From positions 1,426,001 through 1,490,000 of the forward strand of contig OZ244571.1 in NCBI GenBank assembly GCA_965217825.1: DNA of 64,000 nucleotides, read 5' to 3'. Shown one piece after another: positions 1-8,192 of the stretch (position 1 is the first letter of the stretch; every line of letters starts with the position of its first letter). This DNA is from VXNE01 sp965217825. GTDB lineage: Bacteria > Pseudomonadota > Gammaproteobacteria > Pseudomonadales > Azotimanducaceae. The position numbers and the translations under genes are program-made. Under the pieces are notes generated by a model. The model was not told the DNA's origin, did not search any database, and saw only the letters and a list, made by a program, of their open reading frames with translations.

Positions 1-521
1 GAGAGATCGGAAGGCCCTACCAGCAGGATATCGATCCCGGGAACGCTCAGGATTTCCTCGATGCCGTCGAGCGCCTCCTGTGTTTCGATCATCGGGATGA
101 TGAGCAACTGCGCGTTCACCGCATCCAGGTAATCGCGATAGCTCTCGAACTCGCCCCACTCGCCCCTGACGCCGGCGGAACTCCGCACCCCTTCGAAGGG
201 GTACTTGCACCACTTCACCATGTCGGCGGCTTCTTCCGGGGTGTTCACCATGGGAACGACGATGCCTTTCGCCCCGATGTCCAGCGCGTAGCAGATCTGA
301 TCGGGCCGGAGGTCACCGACCCTGACGATGGGGACCGCCGGCGCGCCCCTCGTGGCGGCAACCGCCCCCGCCAATCCCTTGATGTCGTCCGTCGAGTGCT
401 GCGTATCGAAGAGAATGTAGTCGAAGCCGGAGTTCGCGAGGAACGCAACCTCGCCGTTGGCGCGTGTGGTGGTACCGACTGCCGTTTGTCCGGCCTTGAG
501 CATGTCCTTGACGCGATTCAT
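1..521 (-). CDS. HpcH/HpaI family aldolase (5' part, cut by window start)
   Basis: Metal-dependent class II aldolase of the HpcH/HpaI family, a TIM barrel that cleaves hydroxy-oxo acids to pyruvate and an aldehyde. The gene reads leftwards from an ATG at 521 and runs off the window, leaving about 173 N-terminal residues of a usual 250 or so. FDYILFDTQHS carries the catalytic-type His near residue 44. VPMVNTPEEA and PMIETQEALDG (metal-binding Glu) follow, and the visible part ends at GPSDL. The substrate cannot be told from sequence. No operon partner is visible on the right; the next gene upstream is divergent. Confidence 0.85.
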   Translation of the reverse strand, partial: MNRVKDMLKAGQTAVGTTTRANGEVAFLANSGFDYILFDTQHSTDDIKGLAGAVAATRGAPAVPIVRVGDLRPDQICYALDIGAKGIVVPMVNTPEEAADMVKWCKYPFEGVRSSAGVRGEWGEFESYRDYLDAVNAQLLIIPMIETQEALDGIEEILSVPGIDILLVGPSDL

Positions 522-666
522 GTGTAGTAAGACCTTGGCACGAGAGAAGCGCCAAACATAAGTGGTGTCGCCGCAAAGTGCCACCTTCCGAACGACCGGC
601 TACATGACGACCACAGTGGTCAGGCGTTCGCCAACAAAATCCTGGGGGTCGAGCTGCTTTCCATGG

Positions 667-717
667 TAACAGATATAATAGACGCTGCTATTACCTCAAA
701 TACCACTTAACAGATAT
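667..717 (+). promoter_or_regulatory. Probable hipBA promoter/operator
   Basis: Just upstream of the hipB-like ATG lies a perfect inverted repeat TAATAG-N6-CTATTA at 676-693. The decamer TAACAGATAT occurs twice, at 667 and again overlapping the start codon at 708-717. Type II antitoxins usually autorepress through palindromes in this position; assignment as the operator is inference. Confidence 0.4.
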
Positions 718-1018
718 GGACATATACGCAGTTATGCCACCTGCGGACGCAGCGGCAGATCTTGCAAAGCGGTTGAAGACGCGGCGTCTGTCACGCAATC
801 TGACCCAGGAGGGACTCGCCAGGCGCTCCGGCGTAGCCTTGGGTACTCTAAAGAAGTTCGAACGCACGGGAACGATCTCCCTTGTCTCGTTCATCCGGCT
901 GGTCGTTGCGCTCGGGGAAGAGGCGGCACTTGAAAAGCTACTCGCCGACGAGGAGTTTGAAACGCTCGACCAGGTGCTGGCCGCGCCGAAGACGCGCAAA
1001 CGGGGGCGGTTCACGTGA
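716..1018 (+). CDS. hipB: XRE-family antitoxin, HipB-like
   Basis: 100-residue DNA-binding protein and probable antitoxin. An XRE helix-turn-helix spans about residues 14-70: LAKRLKTRRLSRNLTQEGLA followed by RRSGVALGTLKKFERTG, the second and recognition helices. The C-terminal tail is short and basic (TRKRGRF). Its stop codon overlaps the start of the downstream HipA-like kinase by 4 bases (GTGA), the usual layout for translational coupling of antitoxin and toxin. It probably represses its own promoter via the palindrome at 676-693. The name HipB rests mainly on the neighbour. Confidence 0.8.
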   Translation: MDIYAVMPPADAAADLAKRLKTRRLSRNLTQEGLARRSGVALGTLKKFERTGTISLVSFIRLVVALGEEAALEKLLADEEFETLDQVLAAPKTRKRGRFT

Positions 1019-2253
1019 GGATGGCGCCCGGGTCGCCCCTGGTCGTCCTGCTCCGGTGGGACGACGGCGACGTTCAGACGGTCGGTCGGCTCGGATACCG
1101 TGACCGCGTCGTCTACCTGGAGTACGACGAGGCATTCCTGACAGCGGGGCTTGAGTTATCGCCCATTCGTGACAGCGCGACGCGCGGGCTCATCCGTCCG
1201 TATGACACCTCGGTCTTCGGCGGGTTGCATGGGGTGTTTCACGACAGCCTGCCCGACGGCTGGGGTCGACTGCTTGTCGACCGGCGCGCCCGCGAACTCG
1301 ACATCGAACCGGCGACGTTGACGCCCCTCGACCGACTCGCCTGCGTCGGCGATCAGGGTATCGGCGCGTTGTGTTATGCGCCCGCTGCGGATGTTTGGGC
1401 TGCGACCGACACGGCCCTGGACCTGGACAGGCTGGCCGCCGACGCGCGCAGGGTCCTGGCGGGGCATGTCTCTGACGTGATTTCCGAACTCGGACGCCTC
1501 GGTGGCTCTCCCGGTGGCGCGCGTCCGAAGGCCTTGGTGGCCGTAAACGAGCAGGGAGACGCCGTTCACGGCGGGGAAGCGTTGGCAAGCGGGTTCGACC
1601 ATTACCTGGTGAAGTTTCGGGGCGCGGACGACCCGGAGGATTCGGCCCAAATCGAGCAAGCCTACGCGGTGATGGCGCGAGCGGCTGGCGTGCGAATGCC
1701 GAAGACGCGCCTGATTCCCGGTACCGGGGGACGATACTACTTCGCTTCTCGCCGCTTCGACCGCGACGGCGCCAGGCGCCTTCATGCGCACTCCGCCAGC
1801 GGCCTGCTATACGCCGATTTCCGCCTGCCGTCTTTGGACTACCGGGATCTGATTGCGCTAACCCGAGCGGTCACCCGCGACTGGCGGGAGGGTCGAGCGA
1901 TGTACGCGCTCGCGACGTTCAACGTCCTTTCCCACAATCGGGACGACCATGCCCGCCAGTTCACCTTCCTGATGTCGCGAGACGGACGTTGGCGTCTCGC
2001 TCCTGCCTACGATCTCACTTTCGCGCCAGGTCCAGGTGGCGAGCACTCCACTTCGGTCCTGGGTCGGGGCAAGGATATCGATCGTGAGCGCCTGCTCGCG
2101 CTCGCCAGATACGCTGATCTGAAAGACGCCGAGGCGCGCGAAATCATCGACTGCGTGGCGGACGCAGTGGCCGATTGGGACCGTTTCGCGGCGAGCTGCG
2201 ACGTCAGCCACGGCTCTCGCAACCGCATCTCCAAGGCACTGGCATCGCCATAA
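1015..2253 (+). CDS. hipA: HipA-like serine/threonine kinase toxin
   Basis: 412-residue HipA-family kinase, full length. HipA toxins phosphorylate translation components (GltX in E. coli) and cause growth arrest. Visible features are the N-terminal subdomain 1 (FHDSLPDGWGRLLVDRRA, about 75-92), a Gly-rich loop GGSPGGARPK near 160-170 that replaces the SLxGxQxK loop, the catalytic HNRDDHARQF motif near 305, and the metal-binding region LAPAYDLTF near 330. The GTG start overlaps the antitoxin stop. The loop differs from classical E. coli HipA, so the subtype is uncertain. It is unrelated in detail to the second HipA at 32.4-33.7 kb. Confidence 0.88.
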   Translation: MRMAPGSPLVVLLRWDDGDVQTVGRLGYRDRVVYLEYDEAFLTAGLELSPIRDSATRGLIRPYDTSVFGGLHGVFHDSLPDGWGRLLVDRRARELDIEPATLTPLDRLACVGDQGIGALCYAPAADVWAATDTALDLDRLAADARRVLAGHVSDVISELGRLGGSPGGARPKALVAVNEQGDAVHGGEALASGFDHYLVKFRGADDPEDSAQIEQAYAVMARAAGVRMPKTRLIPGTGGRYYFASRRFDRDGARRLHAHSASGLLYADFRLPSLDYRDLIALTRAVTRDWREGRAMYALATFNVLSHNRDDHARQFTFLMSRDGRWRLAPAYDLTFAPGPGGEHSTSVLGRGKDIDRERLLALARYADLKDAEAREIIDCVADAVADWDRFAASCDVSHGSRNRISKALASP

Positions 2254-2289
2254 GTGCGCTATGGGGCGTCGGGAGTCATCCGCCGCCGC

Positions 2290-2649
2290 CTATTCCGGCG
2301 TCAACGTCAACCTGAGCACATGGGCCTTGGGCCGAAAACCCTGATGTTCGAAGAAACTCTCGTTCGGCGGGGCTTCGATTTCCCGCGCCCCGCTGCTTTC
2401 GGCGGTGCCGACAGCGTGAAGCAGGAGCCAGCGGCCGATGCCGAGCCCCCGATAGTCCTCGTGCACCTTGAGACCCACGATGCTGAACCGCGTCGGTCCA
2501 AGCCGCTTGAGTTCGTAGGCGCCGACCTCGGCGTCACCGTACTCCGCGGTCCAGGTCCACTCGGGATCCGCCCCGGTCCAGGGCATGTTCGTGGTGGGCA
2601 GCCGACGTATGCGCAATGCGCGGAAGTCGAATGGAGCGGGGGGAGTCAC
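2290..2649 (-). CDS. GNAT-family N-acetyltransferase
   Basis: 119-residue acetyl-CoA-dependent acyltransferase. The central YRGLGIGRWLLLHAV segment is the acetyl-CoA-binding motif A (R/Q-x-x-G-x-G/A), and the C-terminal FFEHQGFRP is the usual motif B 'Y/F-x-x-x-GF' strand. The protein is short for a GNAT but contains the complete core. It starts with GTG at 2649, 15 bases after the macrodomain stop, so it is the last gene of a three-gene operon reading leftwards from 3665. The acceptor is unknown. Next to an ADP-ribose macrodomain a role in small-molecule or protein deacylation/acylation balance is possible, but this is inference. Confidence 0.75.
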   Translation of the reverse strand: MTPPAPFDFRALRIRRLPTTNMPWTGADPEWTWTAEYGDAEVGAYELKRLGPTRFSIVGLKVHEDYRGLGIGRWLLLHAVGTAESSGAREIEAPPNESFFEHQGFRPKAHVLRLTLTPE

Positions 2650-2664
2650 GGTCGTTGCGGGTTT

Positions 2665-3234
2665 TCAATCCAAGGGCGCGATCTTCGTATCGAATACCTG
2701 GTGGCGGAGAAACGTGTCCGCATCGCCCTCCTGGAAAAAGACCAGGCGAACTTCCTGGATCGATGGGCGGGCGTTAAGAGCGTCCTCGATGGCTTGGGAA
2801 GAGACTGCCGCCGCCTCGTCGGGGGGGTAGCCATAGATGCCGGTGGAGATGGCGGGGAAGGCCACGGTAGCTAATTTCTGGGCGGCGGCGATTCCCAACG
2901 AGTTGCGATAGCAGTTGGCCAGTTTCTCAGCGTTGTCCGAGTCTGCGCCGCGGTATACGGGGCCGACCGTGTGAATGACGTAGGTTGCACGCATGTCCCC
3001 GGCAGTCGTTAGAACCGCTTCACCGGTGGGGAGTCCGTCCGGATATCTCGTAGCGCGAATAGCCTTGCATGCCTCGAGTATCGCTGGCCCGCCGGCCCGG
3101 TGGATCGCGCCGTCGACCCCGCCGCCGCCCAGCAGGGCCCCGCTGGCGGCATTGACTACCGCGTCCACCGCTTCTCGCGTGATGTCTCCCACCTTGATGG
3201 TCACGCGCCCGTCGACAAAGCTCGGGAATGTCAT
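2665..3234 (-). CDS. Macrodomain protein (O-acetyl-ADP-ribose deacetylase-like)
   Basis: 189-residue single macrodomain of the YmdB/MacroD type, which binds ADP-ribose and usually hydrolyses O-acetyl-ADP-ribose or mono-ADP-ribose esters. Diagnostic segments are DAVVNAASGALLGGGGVDGA (residues about 24-43, the phosphate and distal-ribose binding loops) and FPAISTGIYGYP near 130. The ATG overlaps the stop of the upstream membrane-anchored gene by 4 bases (ATGA at 3231-3234), and the GNAT gene follows after 15 bases, so the three genes are co-transcribed. The C-terminal part after 150 is conserved in length with the family. Confidence 0.9.
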   Translation of the reverse strand: MTFPSFVDGRVTIKVGDITREAVDAVVNAASGALLGGGGVDGAIHRAGGPAILEACKAIRATRYPDGLPTGEAVLTTAGDMRATYVIHTVGPVYRGADSDNAEKLANCYRNSLGIAAAQKLATVAFPAISTGIYGYPPDEAAAVSSQAIEDALNARPSIQEVRLVFFQEGDADTFLRHQVFDTKIAPLD

Positions 3235-3665
3235 TGGTCTTCCTCAACTCCCAGGGGATCCAGCCTAACGAAATAGCGGGGCGCGAATCCGGTGAGAAGG
3301 CGAAAGACGATCCCGGTCGGATTGTCCTCCGCTACGCGAGCGTGCTCTTCGCCGGAAACGGGGATCGCCACGTAGTCCGCCGTCACGCCGTCACGTGTGA
3401 TCTTCACGTCGGGGTTGTCCAGCACCCGGCGGTACCAGGCCCGCGGCCAGTGGTTCACGGCGACGTAGGATCGGCCGTCGCTCTCAAGCCCGGAGAGCAC
3501 CCGGTCGCGCGTGCCGCCATCAGCATCGACGGTCGTGATCACCAGGGTTTCGGGGGACTGGGGCTGAAAGAACCCGAGCAGCGACTCGAACGCCACGACG
3601 ATCACGACGTAGACGATCAGCACAATCGCGACCGCCTTGATGGCGCTCACGGATATCCTCGACAT
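3231..3665 (-). CDS. Membrane-anchored deazaflavin-dependent nitroreductase-like protein (DUF385-like)
   Basis: 144-residue protein. The start at 3665 is chosen because AAAGGGAG precedes that ATG; an upstream in-frame start has no such site. An N-terminal signal anchor (IKAVAIVLIVYVVIVVAF, about 8-25) is followed by a small domain resembling the DUF385 / F420H2-dependent nitroreductase fold. It includes RSYVAVNHWPRAWYRRVLDNP and a C-terminal RYFVRLDPL. No catalytic assignment is possible. First gene of the operon with the macrodomain and GNAT genes, with a 4-base overlap to the former. F420 use in this organism is not shown by the sequence, but LLM-type genes elsewhere in the window fit. Confidence 0.55.
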   Translation of the reverse strand: MSRISVSAIKAVAIVLIVYVVIVVAFESLLGFFQPQSPETLVITTVDADGGTRDRVLSGLESDGRSYVAVNHWPRAWYRRVLDNPDVKITRDGVTADYVAIPVSGEEHARVAEDNPTGIVFRLLTGFAPRYFVRLDPLGVEEDQ

Positions 3666-3699
3666 GGTCTCACTCCCTTTCGATGCGCGCAGAAGATTC

Positions 3700-3823
3700 G
3701 TTGGCCGCATCGCCGAATATCGCTTTCCGACAACTGGTGGTTGATACGGTTGATCAAGCCAACTTCGGCAATGCCCTTGCCCTCGTCGATGACGGCGTTG
3801 GAGATTGCGAGCAGGTCGGCCAT
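3700..3823 (-). pseudogene. Possible N-terminal stub of an MBL-fold hydrolase
   Basis: From ATG 3823, preceded by GGGAAAG, the minus strand reads MADLLAISNAVIDEGKGIAE, then VGLINRINHQLSE. From memory this resembles the first 30 or so residues of some alkyl-sulfatase-like MBL-fold hydrolases. After QLSE the reading continues as unrelated sequence and stops near 3665. The metal-binding HxHxDH motif is absent. I read it as the truncated start of a lost gene; the family call is tentative. Confidence 0.3.
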
Positions 3824-3936
3824 AATCTTTCCCGTCCGGAATCGCTACCCGCCATTATGCACGGATGTTCGCCTGGCGACGGCTTCATCACCTGCGGGGC
3901 GAGGGCGCGCGGCATGACACAACCAGGGGCGATAGA

Positions 3937-5355
3937 TTGAAGCGTAGATTTCTGCTGCAGACTGCGGGCACCATGGCTCTCGCGGCTCCCTTCGCCGGGG
4001 TTTGGAGGAGAGCGCACGCCGACGCGAGCGTGCTGCGTCCGGTCCCGGACGCCACCACCGGCTTGCCATTGCTGAAGCTGCCGGATGGATTCAGCTACCG
4101 ATCATTCGGCTGGACCGGCGACCCCATGAACGGGGGTGTGCCGACGCCGGACCGCCATGACGGGATGGCCGCGTTTCCCGGTTCGAGCGCGGATGAAGTT
4201 TTCCTGATCAGGAATCACGAACGGGCCATGACGGGTCTCATCGGCGGCGATGCGCCCGTCTACGACGACTGGTCGCCGCCGGACGGTACGTCCGGCGGAT
4301 TCGGCGGCGGGGTCACCGGCGTGACAGTGTCGGGGGGCGTCTACCGGGAGTCGCGCCCGCTGCTTTGCGGCACGTCGATCAACTGCGCCGGCGGTCCGAT
4401 GCCCTGGGGCAGTTGGCTGACCTGCGAGGAAATCGTCGTGCGCGCGAGTCTGCTGGGCGGCAAAGACCACGGGTACGTCTTCGAGGTCCCCCTGACGGGC
4501 CGCGCGAGCGCCCGCCCGATCATCGATATGGGCCTGTTCCGTCACGAGGCGGCGGCTGTCGATCCCACAACGGGCATGGTCTACCTGACCGAAGACAACG
4601 GTCCGCATTCCGGTTTCTTCCGATTCCTGCCCAAGGACCGTTCGCCCCGGGTCGGCGCGCTGGAAGCGGGCGGTACGCTGGAGATGCTGCGCGTCAAGGG
4701 GCAGGCAAACGCGAACCTGGCCGACATCGAAGGCGGCGACGCCTTTGACATCGAGTGGGTGACGATCGCCGAACCGGATCACGATCCGGAGAAGCTGGAG
4801 GCGCATGGGAATAGCGTTTCCGAAGTGATGGGAGGCGGGAAGTCGGGCCCCTACCTGCAGGGAGAAGCGGGCGGCGGCGCGCGGTTCCGTCGCGGCGAGG
4901 GATGCTGGTACTACGATGGCCTGATCTACTGGGTGGACACCTCTGGCGGCGAGGCCGAGGCGGGCAGCGTTTGGGCATACGACCCTGCGGCCGAGCGGCT
5001 GACGGCCATCTACGTCTCGCCCTCGACCGACGAAGCCGACGCGCCGGACAACATCACGCTGTCGAAGACTGGAACGATCATCCTGTGCGAGGACGGGGGA
5101 GGGGGACGGAACCTGCTGGGCTTCCTCACTCGAGGCGCGCGCCTGCTAAGCGTGGACAGCAACGGCATCGCGACGGTGATGGGAGAGAACAACATGGATA
5201 TCGCGGAAGAGATTCCCGGCAAGCCGGCGATCGAACCCGATGACTATCGAGGCTCGGAATGGGCCGGCGCCACGTTCTCGCCGGACGGAAAGACCTTGTT
5301 CGTCAACATCCAGACCCCCGGCGTGACGTTCGCCATCACCGGCCCCTGGGCCTGA
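3937..5355 (+). CDS. PhoX-like (DUF839) Tat-exported phosphatase family protein
   Basis: About 472 residues from a TTG at 3937; an in-frame ATG at 3865 would add 24 unlikely residues. The N-terminus LKRRFLLQTAG followed by a hydrophobic, Ala-rich stretch and AHA is a twin-arginine signal, so the protein is exported folded. The body is the DUF839/PhoX beta-propeller: FSYRSFGWTGDPM, LIRNHERA, the conserved GGAMP/GPMPWGSWLTCEE region, YLTEDNGPHSGFFRFLP with metal-ligand acidic residues, and VWAYDPAAERL. PhoX enzymes are Ca/Fe alkaline phosphatases; this shorter branch has no established substrate. It stands alone, convergent with the acyltransferase fusion on its right. Confidence 0.82.
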   Translation: MKRRFLLQTAGTMALAAPFAGVWRRAHADASVLRPVPDATTGLPLLKLPDGFSYRSFGWTGDPMNGGVPTPDRHDGMAAFPGSSADEVFLIRNHERAMTGLIGGDAPVYDDWSPPDGTSGGFGGGVTGVTVSGGVYRESRPLLCGTSINCAGGPMPWGSWLTCEEIVVRASLLGGKDHGYVFEVPLTGRASARPIIDMGLFRHEAAAVDPTTGMVYLTEDNGPHSGFFRFLPKDRSPRVGALEAGGTLEMLRVKGQANANLADIEGGDAFDIEWVTIAEPDHDPEKLEAHGNSVSEVMGGGKSGPYLQGEAGGGARFRRGEGCWYYDGLIYWVDTSGGEAEAGSVWAYDPAAERLTAIYVSPSTDEADAPDNITLSKTGTIILCEDGGGGRNLLGFLTRGARLLSVDSNGIATVMGENNMDIAEEIPGKPAIEPDDYRGSEWAGATFSPDGKTLFVNIQTPGVTFAITGPWA

Positions 5356-5393
5356 CCCGGCGTAACTTGCCGCCGGTCAACCATCGCCGGAAC

Positions 5394-7307
5394 TCAGGCG
5401 AACTCGCCGCGTAGTACCGAGACCTTTTCGCGTAACTCTCCGGCGCTGGACTGCGGCCCGACCGGGTCCCCGGCGATGATCTCCACCCGGCTCCAGAAGC
5501 GCTTCGGATTGTGGAATATGCCCCCTTCGTGGCTGAAGAAGCTGCCCCAGAGGCCGCGCAGCGCCATCGGGACCACCGGCACCGGAGTCTCCTGCAGGAT
5601 GCGTTCGATGCCCGGGCGAAACGCGTCGATTTCACCGTCGAGGGTGAGCTTGCCTTCGGGAAAGATGCATAGCAGATCGCCATCCGCCAGACCTTCGCGG
5701 ATCTCCCGGAACGCCTCCTCGTAAGCTGCCTCGTCGCTGCGGCGGCCGACGATGGGAATGGCCCGCCCGGTGCGGAAGACGAAGTTCAGCACGGGTATGT
5801 CGTAGATCGGTTTGAACATGATGAAGCGGATGGGACGCCGTACCGCGCCCGCGAGGAGCAACGCATCGACGGAGGCGACATGGTTGCAGACGATGATGGC
5901 GCCGCCCTTCTCGGGAATCCTGTCGAGCCCGTGGTGCGTCACGCGGTACATGGCGTGGGACAAGAGCCACACGAGAAACCGCATCGAGAATTCCGGCACG
6001 CGGTTGAAGATGAAAACGGCGACGCCGATGTTGATCAACGCGAGCAGTGCGAAAAGTTCGGGGATCGTCCGGTCCAGCACCGTGAGCCAGAGGATGGCCA
6101 ACCCCGCTCCCACCACCATGAACAGGGAGTTGATGATGTTGGCCGCCGCGATGATGCGCGCGCGGCGCTCCTCGGGGGTGCGCGCCTGGATGAACGCCAT
6201 CAAGGGCACCACGTACATGCCGCCGAAGATGCCGGTCAGCAGCATTCCGATCAGCACTCTCAAGCTGCCATCGCCTGCCAGGAACGCCCCGACATCGCGC
6301 AGGCCGGTGGCTTCGATGGCCGTGGTGGCGAAATAGACTTCGATTCCCGTAGCGCTGATGCCGAATGCGGCGAACGGCACCAGTCCGATCTCTATCCTTC
6401 GCCCCGACAGGCGTTCGCAGAGCAGCGATCCCGTGCCGATGGCGACGGTGAACACAGCGAGGATCAGCGTGACGACGCCTTCGCCGCCCCCGAGGTACTC
6501 GCGCGTGAGGTTCGGGACCTGAGCCAGATAGACGCCGCCGATGAGCCAGAACCACGAGATGCCAAGGATCGACAGGAATACGGCACGGTTCTCACGCGAA
6601 AGTGCGATCAGGCGCCATGTCGCGGTGAACGGGTTCCAGTTTACGCGCTGTTCGGGCGCATTGGCCGGGGCCACGGGAATGTGTCGGCTCGCGAGCCAGC
6701 CGACCACGGCTACGCCCATCACCAGCACGAACAGCCATGCCGTGACCTGGTCCGCGCCGCCGATGCTGGCGCCGACCAGCGTGCCGAGCAGGATCGCGAC
6801 GAATGTGCCCGTCTCGATCATGGCGTTGCCGCCGACGAGTTCGGTCTGGTGCAGGTGTTGCGGCAGGATCGAGAACTTCAGGGGGCCGAAGAACGTCGAC
6901 TGCAACCCGAACAGGAACAGCACGACCAGCATCAGCGTGAGGTTGCCGAAGTACAGCGACACACCGGCGAGAAACGCCACACAGATCTCGCTGATCTTGA
7001 CCAGCCGGATGAGCCGCGATTTTTCGAACCGGTCGGACAGTTCGCCGGCGGTCGCCGAGAAGAGAAAGAACGGCAGGATGAAGAGAGCCGCCGCGGCATT
7101 GTTCGCGAAATCCGTGCTGTCCTCGGCGACGAGACCGCCGTAGGCGAACAGCATCAGCAACGCGAACTTGAACAGGTTGTCGTTGAACGCGCCGAAGAAC
7201 TGCGTCACGAACAGCGGCGCCAACCGCCGCGTGGCGAGCAGTTGAAACTGGGTCAGTCGTTCGCCCGTCGGGTCGGCCGCCGCCGCCTTGTCGGAATCGT
7301 CCTGCAT
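5394..7307 (-). CDS. MFS lysophospholipid transporter-like / 1-acylglycerol-3-phosphate acyltransferase fusion
   Basis: About 637 residues from ATG 7307; a TTG 24 bases upstream is possible. Residues about 20-400 form a 12-segment MFS permease with the LplT-like opening FVTQFFGAFNDNLFKFALLM. Residues about 430-637 are a PlsC acyltransferase with NHVASVD (the HX4D catalytic motif) and FPEGKLTLDG (block III). This matches the Aas-type LplT-PlsC arrangement without the acyl-ACP synthetase domain. The expected role is flipping and re-acylating lysophospholipids at the inner membrane. It is a stand-alone gene with no overlap with its neighbours. Confidence 0.9.
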   Translation of the reverse strand: MQDDSDKAAAADPTGERLTQFQLLATRRLAPLFVTQFFGAFNDNLFKFALLMLFAYGGLVAEDSTDFANNAAAALFILPFFLFSATAGELSDRFEKSRLIRLVKISEICVAFLAGVSLYFGNLTLMLVVLFLFGLQSTFFGPLKFSILPQHLHQTELVGGNAMIETGTFVAILLGTLVGASIGGADQVTAWLFVLVMGVAVVGWLASRHIPVAPANAPEQRVNWNPFTATWRLIALSRENRAVFLSILGISWFWLIGGVYLAQVPNLTREYLGGGEGVVTLILAVFTVAIGTGSLLCERLSGRRIEIGLVPFAAFGISATGIEVYFATTAIEATGLRDVGAFLAGDGSLRVLIGMLLTGIFGGMYVVPLMAFIQARTPEERRARIIAAANIINSLFMVVGAGLAILWLTVLDRTIPELFALLALINIGVAVFIFNRVPEFSMRFLVWLLSHAMYRVTHHGLDRIPEKGGAIIVCNHVASVDALLLAGAVRRPIRFIMFKPIYDIPVLNFVFRTGRAIPIVGRRSDEAAYEEAFREIREGLADGDLLCIFPEGKLTLDGEIDAFRPGIERILQETPVPVVPMALRGLWGSFFSHEGGIFHNPKRFWSRVEIIAGDPVGPQSSAGELREKVSVLRGEFA

Positions 7308-7450
7308 CAGCCTGTTATCGAAAAACCGCAACGTCGCAGTTTGCGGCGATATGCGACGCGCGTAAAGTCGGGGTGTGCCCGCCGGGCAAGACCGTCGGAC
7401 CGAAACACGGGACGCGCGGCCTGAAAACTTCGGGCCAACCCACTGACAGG

Positions 7451-7546
7451 ATGCTTTTCGACGTGACGAAGATCACCGAGGCGCACGCCGCTCACTACCG
7501 GGAGCACGGGTACGCGGTAGTCGACAGCATTCTCGACGGGCGTGAC
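7451..7546 (+). pseudogene. N-terminal remnant of a phytanoyl-CoA dioxygenase-like gene
   Basis: The ATG at 7451 opens with MLFDVTKITEAHAAHYREHG followed by YAVVDSIL, the usual beginning of PhyH-family Fe(II)/2-oxoglutarate dioxygenases ('H-Y-x-x-x-G-Y-x-V-V-D'). The similarity stops after about 30 residues. The following sequence is unrelated, and no HxD/H triad is present. A short stretch at 7545-7620 reads as protein-like on the opposite strand, so the junction may be an inversion or insertion scar. Confidence 0.45.
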
Positions 7547-7658
7547 CAATGCTTCCGGATCGTAGTCCGCTGCGACTTGGGCCGTTCTCGACAGGCGCTG
7601 CTGCCAAGCGTACATTTGATCGCTAGCGCTTCCGGTCTGATTTCAATCCAGAAAACCG

Positions 7659-8096
7659 ATGGGAAAAGAAGGGCATAGTGTAGGTTCGCAGCCAGCGGTA
7701 TTCCGCACGGCATTCGGGTTCCCGCTATATCTCTTTGTGCCCCTTTGGCTCCTGTACGTGTTCATCGCATTCGCCACGTTGCAGGGGTCTGGCTGGGTGA
7801 CGGTGCTGGTCCAGGCGCTGTCGGTTGCAATGGTAGCGTTCACCGTCTATCTCATGTTCAGCACGAAATATCGGGTGCTGGACGGTGTCCTCCACCTGCG
7901 GATGGGACCGATCAACCGGCGCATCGCTATCGAGTCGATCTCCGCGATATCCGACTACGGCACAACGCGGGGCAGGGTGTATGGACTGGGTACGAACATT
8001 GTCGGCATCGTCTACGAAGGCGGCTCGGTGAATGTCACGCCCAAGGATATCGACGGGTTCCTGGCGGCCATCGGTTTCGCTGGCACCCAGGGTTGA
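7659..8096 (+). CDS. Membrane protein with bacterial PH-like domain
   Basis: 145 residues. Two hydrophobic segments (about 21-45, FPLYLFVPLWLLYVFIAF, and 50-70) are followed by a cytoplasmic small beta domain of the bPH_6 type: TKYRVLDGVLHLRMGPINRR, IAIESISAISDYG, and a closing VTPKDIDGFLAAIG that matches the family end. Such proteins are common and functionally unassigned; pleckstrin-like folds in bacteria are often membrane-associated scaffolds. No operon partner; it lies between the PhyH remnant and convergent hppA. Confidence 0.7.
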   Translation: MGKEGHSVGSQPAVFRTAFGFPLYLFVPLWLLYVFIAFATLQGSGWVTVLVQALSVAMVAFTVYLMFSTKYRVLDGVLHLRMGPINRRIAIESISAISDYGTTRGRVYGLGTNIVGIVYEGGSVNVTPKDIDGFLAAIGFAGTQG

Positions 8097-8192
8097 ACGA
8101 ATGCGGGCGAGGTTCTCGGCTCTTCGAACCTTCCGCCCGCCGCGTCCATTGTCAAAGTACGGTTCCCCAAAGAGACCGCGCGGCGCGAATCC

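Noticed and set aside
938..1103. Small overlapping frames across the hipBA junction
   Set aside because: Arg/Pro-rich shadow frames without start signals or homology features.
5880..7424. Long open frame of 514 codons on the plus strand
   Set aside because: Antisense to the MFS-PlsC fusion; rich in Asp/Gln/Arg/His with no family motif. A GC-driven shadow.
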